Shown here: piece by piece, positions 6,302 to 7,667 of the stretch
How positions within the stretch are numbered: position 1 is the first letter of the stretch
Layout of the letters: each line of letters starts with the position of its first letter
Assembly: GCA_903899865.1 (NCBI GenBank)
Contig: CAIUKZ010000339.1
Span: 1-7,667 of the forward strand
Direction of reading: 5' to 3'
DNA length: 7,667 bases
Source: an uncultured Bacteroidales bacterium
Lineage (GTDB): Bacteria; Bacteroidota; Bacteroidia; Bacteroidales; Paludibacteraceae
The notes under the pieces: model-generated
What the model was told of the DNA's origin: nothing
Seen by the model: only the letters and a program-made list of their open reading frames with translations
Database searches by the model: none
Position numbers and translations under genes: made by a program

Positions 6302-7270
6302 TTAGTCAAACATTTGTCCAGAGTTGTTACTCATTTGAACCATTCGATCGTATTCAGCTGGTGATAAATCCAGGAAGTAGTAGTTTTGAGGATTCATCAC
6401 CTCACCTTTGTAGTGAACTTCATAGTGTAGGTGTGGTCCGGTAGATTTACCTGTATTCCCTACATAACCGATTACGTCACCACGTTTTACTGATTGCCCC
6501 ACACGAGCCTTATAGGCACTCATGTGCCCATACAGTGTGAGATAGCCGTAGCCATGATTGATTTCAATGCAGTTGCCATACCCTTGTTTCCAAGATGCAG
6601 TAATTATTTTTCCATTCCCAGTTGCGTAAATAGGAGTTCCAGTTGGCGCAGTAAAATCCATTCCTGCATGAAAGCGGCGTGTGTGATATACTGGGTCTAT
6701 CCGCCATCCATAGCCGGACGCCATTCGGGTCAGGTTTTTATTGAGTACAGGTTGAATAGCTGGAAGGTTTTCGAGCATCGTTTCTTTATTCTTAGCCAGT
6801 TTGACTAATTCATCATACGATTTGGACTGGATGTAAAGTTCTTTGCGCAATTCGTTCATTTTCTTTGTCGTGGACACAACAATTTCGGAATTGGTCATGT
6901 CCATCAATTGGTCATAATAAGCCGTATTGGCAGCAGAACCTTTGCGGATGGAAAGTGGTATAGGTTCTGCTTGAAACACCACACGATAGAGGTTGTCATC
7001 CCGCTGTTGGAGGTCAGTGAGCACTTCTTGTACTTCATCAAACTGTCGTTGAAGAAGTTTATATTGAGCTTGCATCCGGCTTTTTTCTTGGAGCAACTGC
7101 TTTTCTTCAGGAGAATCAACCGTATACACAAAAATAAAGAAGAAAATAGCACCCATAGACAAACCCGAAACAGCATGTATCAACAAATTCTTTAGCTTAA
7201 AGGCTAAAGTATGTTCTATCTGCTCATAACTGAGTGTTTCGGTATTAAAATGAAATTTCTTCTTTGCCAT
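6302..7270 (-). CDS. Membrane-anchored M23 (LytM-type) endopeptidase
   Basis: This 322-residue protein starts with a short basic cytoplasmic tail (MAKKKF), then one membrane helix at about 29-51. A charged Gln/Glu-rich coiled coil spans about 53-95, a helical linker follows, and a C-terminal M23 domain runs from about 180 to 300. The zinc ligands and catalytic histidines are all present: His201 and Asp205 (HAGMD), His249 (YGHM), and His280/His282 (PHLHYEV). An active zinc endopeptidase acting on peptidoglycan in the periplasm is therefore likely, unlike the degenerate EnvC/NlpD type that only activates amidases. The layout (membrane helix, coiled coil, LytM) is common in Bacteroidota. The ATG at 7268-7270 is preceded by an A/T-rich stretch without a clear Shine-Dalgarno. 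It is the first gene of the leftward unit, followed 9 bp later by the capA-like gene. Confidence 0.93.
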   Translation of the reverse strand: MAKKKFHFNTETLSYEQIEHTLAFKLKNLLIHAVSGLSMGAIFFFIFVYTVDSPEEKQLLQEKSRMQAQYKLLQRQFDEVQEVLTDLQQRDDNLYRVVFQAEPIPLSIRKGSAANTAYYDQLMDMTNSEIVVSTTKKMNELRKELYIQSKSYDELVKLAKNKETMLENLPAIQPVLNKNLTRMASGYGWRIDPVYHTRRFHAGMDFTAPTGTPIYATGNGKIITASWKQGYGNCIEINHGYGYLTLYGHMSAYKARVGQSVKRGDVIGYVGNTGKSTGPHLHYEVHYKGEVMNPQNYYFLDLSPAEYDRMVQMSNNSGQMFD

Positions 7271-7321
7271 AAAAAATTTGCTAGTTTGAATGGATCAACC
7301 ATTGCCAAACGGTGTCATTTA

Positions 7322-7350
7322 CTGTCTGTTTTGAATGTAAATCCAGACAG
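7322..7350. repeat. Short inverted repeat in the leader of the M23 gene
   Basis: CTGTCTG (7322-7328) and CAGACAG (7344-7350) are perfect 7-bp inverted copies separated by 15 bp. They lie between the likely promoter box (7381-7388) and the M23 start codon. They could form a leader stem or mark a regulator site. The pairing is short, so this is a weak call. Confidence 0.35.
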
Positions 7351-7380
7351 ACTAATCAACTTTTATGCTGACTTTTGATG

Positions 7381-7388
7381 CAAAAGTA
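7381..7388 (-). promoter_or_regulatory. Putative -7 promoter element for M23-capA-murI
   Basis: Read leftward, 7388-7381 is TACTTTTG (followed by CA), a match to the TAnnTTTG -7 consensus. It is the best such match upstream of the M23 start and would give a leader of about 100 nt. A -33 TTG is not evident at the usual spacing. Confidence 0.5.
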
Positions 7389-7400
7389 ATAAAAATGAAG

Positions 7401-7408
7401 TACTTTTG
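7401..7408 (+). promoter_or_regulatory. Putative rightward -7 promoter element
   Basis: TACTTTTG (then CA) is the mirror copy of the leftward box at 7381-7388, giving a perfect 10-bp inverted repeat (TGCAAAAGTA at 7379-7388, TACTTTTGCA at 7401-7410) around a 12-bp spacer. A TTTG at 7374-7377 lies 23 bp upstream, at the long end of the spacing allowed for a -33 element. Transcription from it would enter the mini-hairpin array and perhaps a gene beyond the window. Confidence 0.35.
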
Positions 7409-7430
7409 CAGTCTCTTTTTGGAATATTAA

Positions 7431-7667
7431 CTTTGCCTGACGACGGTATTTGCCTGACGGCGATAAATGCTTGCAGCGATATTTGCCTAACGGCGTTATT
7501 AGCCTGCGGCGATATTTACTTCGTGATATTAGCCTTCGGCGATAGATGCTTCGCAATTGTACAATGAATATCGGCGTAGCCATATATCACCGAAGGCTAA
7601 TATCAATTAATATCGCGTAGCGCAATATCGGCGTAGCCAAATATCAATCAATATCGCGAAGCAAATA
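7431..7667. repeat. Head-to-head array of ~16-17-bp mini-hairpin units, continuing off the window
   Basis: No gene is seen in 7271-7667; its right half is this array. Eight forward units built on GATATTwGCCTnnCGGC have cores starting at about 7435, 7452, 7469, 7485, 7502, 7518, 7532 and 7548 (spacing 14-17 bp). Most cores are tiny stems such as GCC-TTC-GGC, GCC-TGC-GGC or GCT-TGC-AGC. After the 10-bp palindrome ATTGTACAAT (7556-7565) the units appear in reverse complement (GGC-GTA-GCC at 7573 and 7630, CCGAAGG at 7590, CGCGTAGCG at 7614, GCGAAGC at 7656), some spaced by 24-25 bp. The segments 7525-7548 and 7581-7604 are inverted copies matching at 22 of 24 positions. The open leftward frame through here only encodes the repeat as Arg/Lys/Tyr-rich sequence and is not a credible gene. 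The array reaches the window edge, so its full size is unknown. Confidence 0.85.

Noticed and set aside
6908..7195. Rightward 95-residue open frame opposite the M23 gene
   Set aside because: It is a shadow of the coiled-coil and membrane segment of the M23 peptidase gene on the other strand.
7356..7583. Leftward 75-residue open frame with repeated Lys-Tyr-Arg-Arg segments
   Set aside because: It is the translation of the mini-hairpin array and the promoter region; the repetition is in the DNA, it crosses the likely promoters, and it has no recognisable domain.

Overview
The window looks like a chromosomal segment of a member of the Bacteroidota. The evidence is the protein families (a Bacteroidota-style tyrA, an AAA_14/DUF4143 ATPase, a single-pass membrane M23 peptidase, a CapA-like protein), AT-rich DNA with A/T-rich sequence instead of clear Shine-Dalgarno sites before most starts, and several matches to the Bacteroidota -7 promoter element TAnnTTTG. 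I cannot name a genus from the sequence alone.

Layout. The left part (1-2979) reads rightward: the 3' part of a TPR-repeat protein gene, an AmpG-like MFS permease, a short intergenic region with a -7 promoter match, tyrA (prephenate dehydrogenase), and a 58-residue winged-helix-like gene at 2803-2979. A perfect 20-bp hairpin at 2993-3037 separates this set from the leftward genes and probably terminates transcription from both sides. The right part (3045-7270) reads leftward. In transcription order it runs: membrane-anchored M23 endopeptidase, secreted CapA-like metallophosphatase, murI (glutamate racemase), then a separate AAA_14/DUF4143 ATPase gene. Five 22-bp direct repeats sit immediately upstream of the ATPase gene.

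How the genes may work together. M23 peptidase, CapA-like protein and MurI form a compact unit with gaps of 9 and 0 bp. It is envelope-themed: MurI makes D-glutamate for peptidoglycan, the M23 enzyme would cut peptidoglycan cross-links or stems, and CapA homologues are linked to poly-gamma-glutamate. The AmpG-like permease on the other strand belongs to a family that imports peptidoglycan fragments, but its substrate here is unproven. TyrA is aromatic amino acid synthesis and has no visible pathway partner in the window. The ATPase looks like an independent cassette.

No classical mobile element, tRNA, rRNA or CRISPR array was seen. The least explained DNA is (a) the 22-bp repeats upstream of the ATPase gene and (b) the right edge (about 7431-7667). 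The right edge is an array of roughly 16-17-bp mini-hairpin units that reverses orientation around a palindrome at 7556-7565 and is cut by the window end. Next to it lies an inverted repeat that creates two divergent -7 promoter matches.
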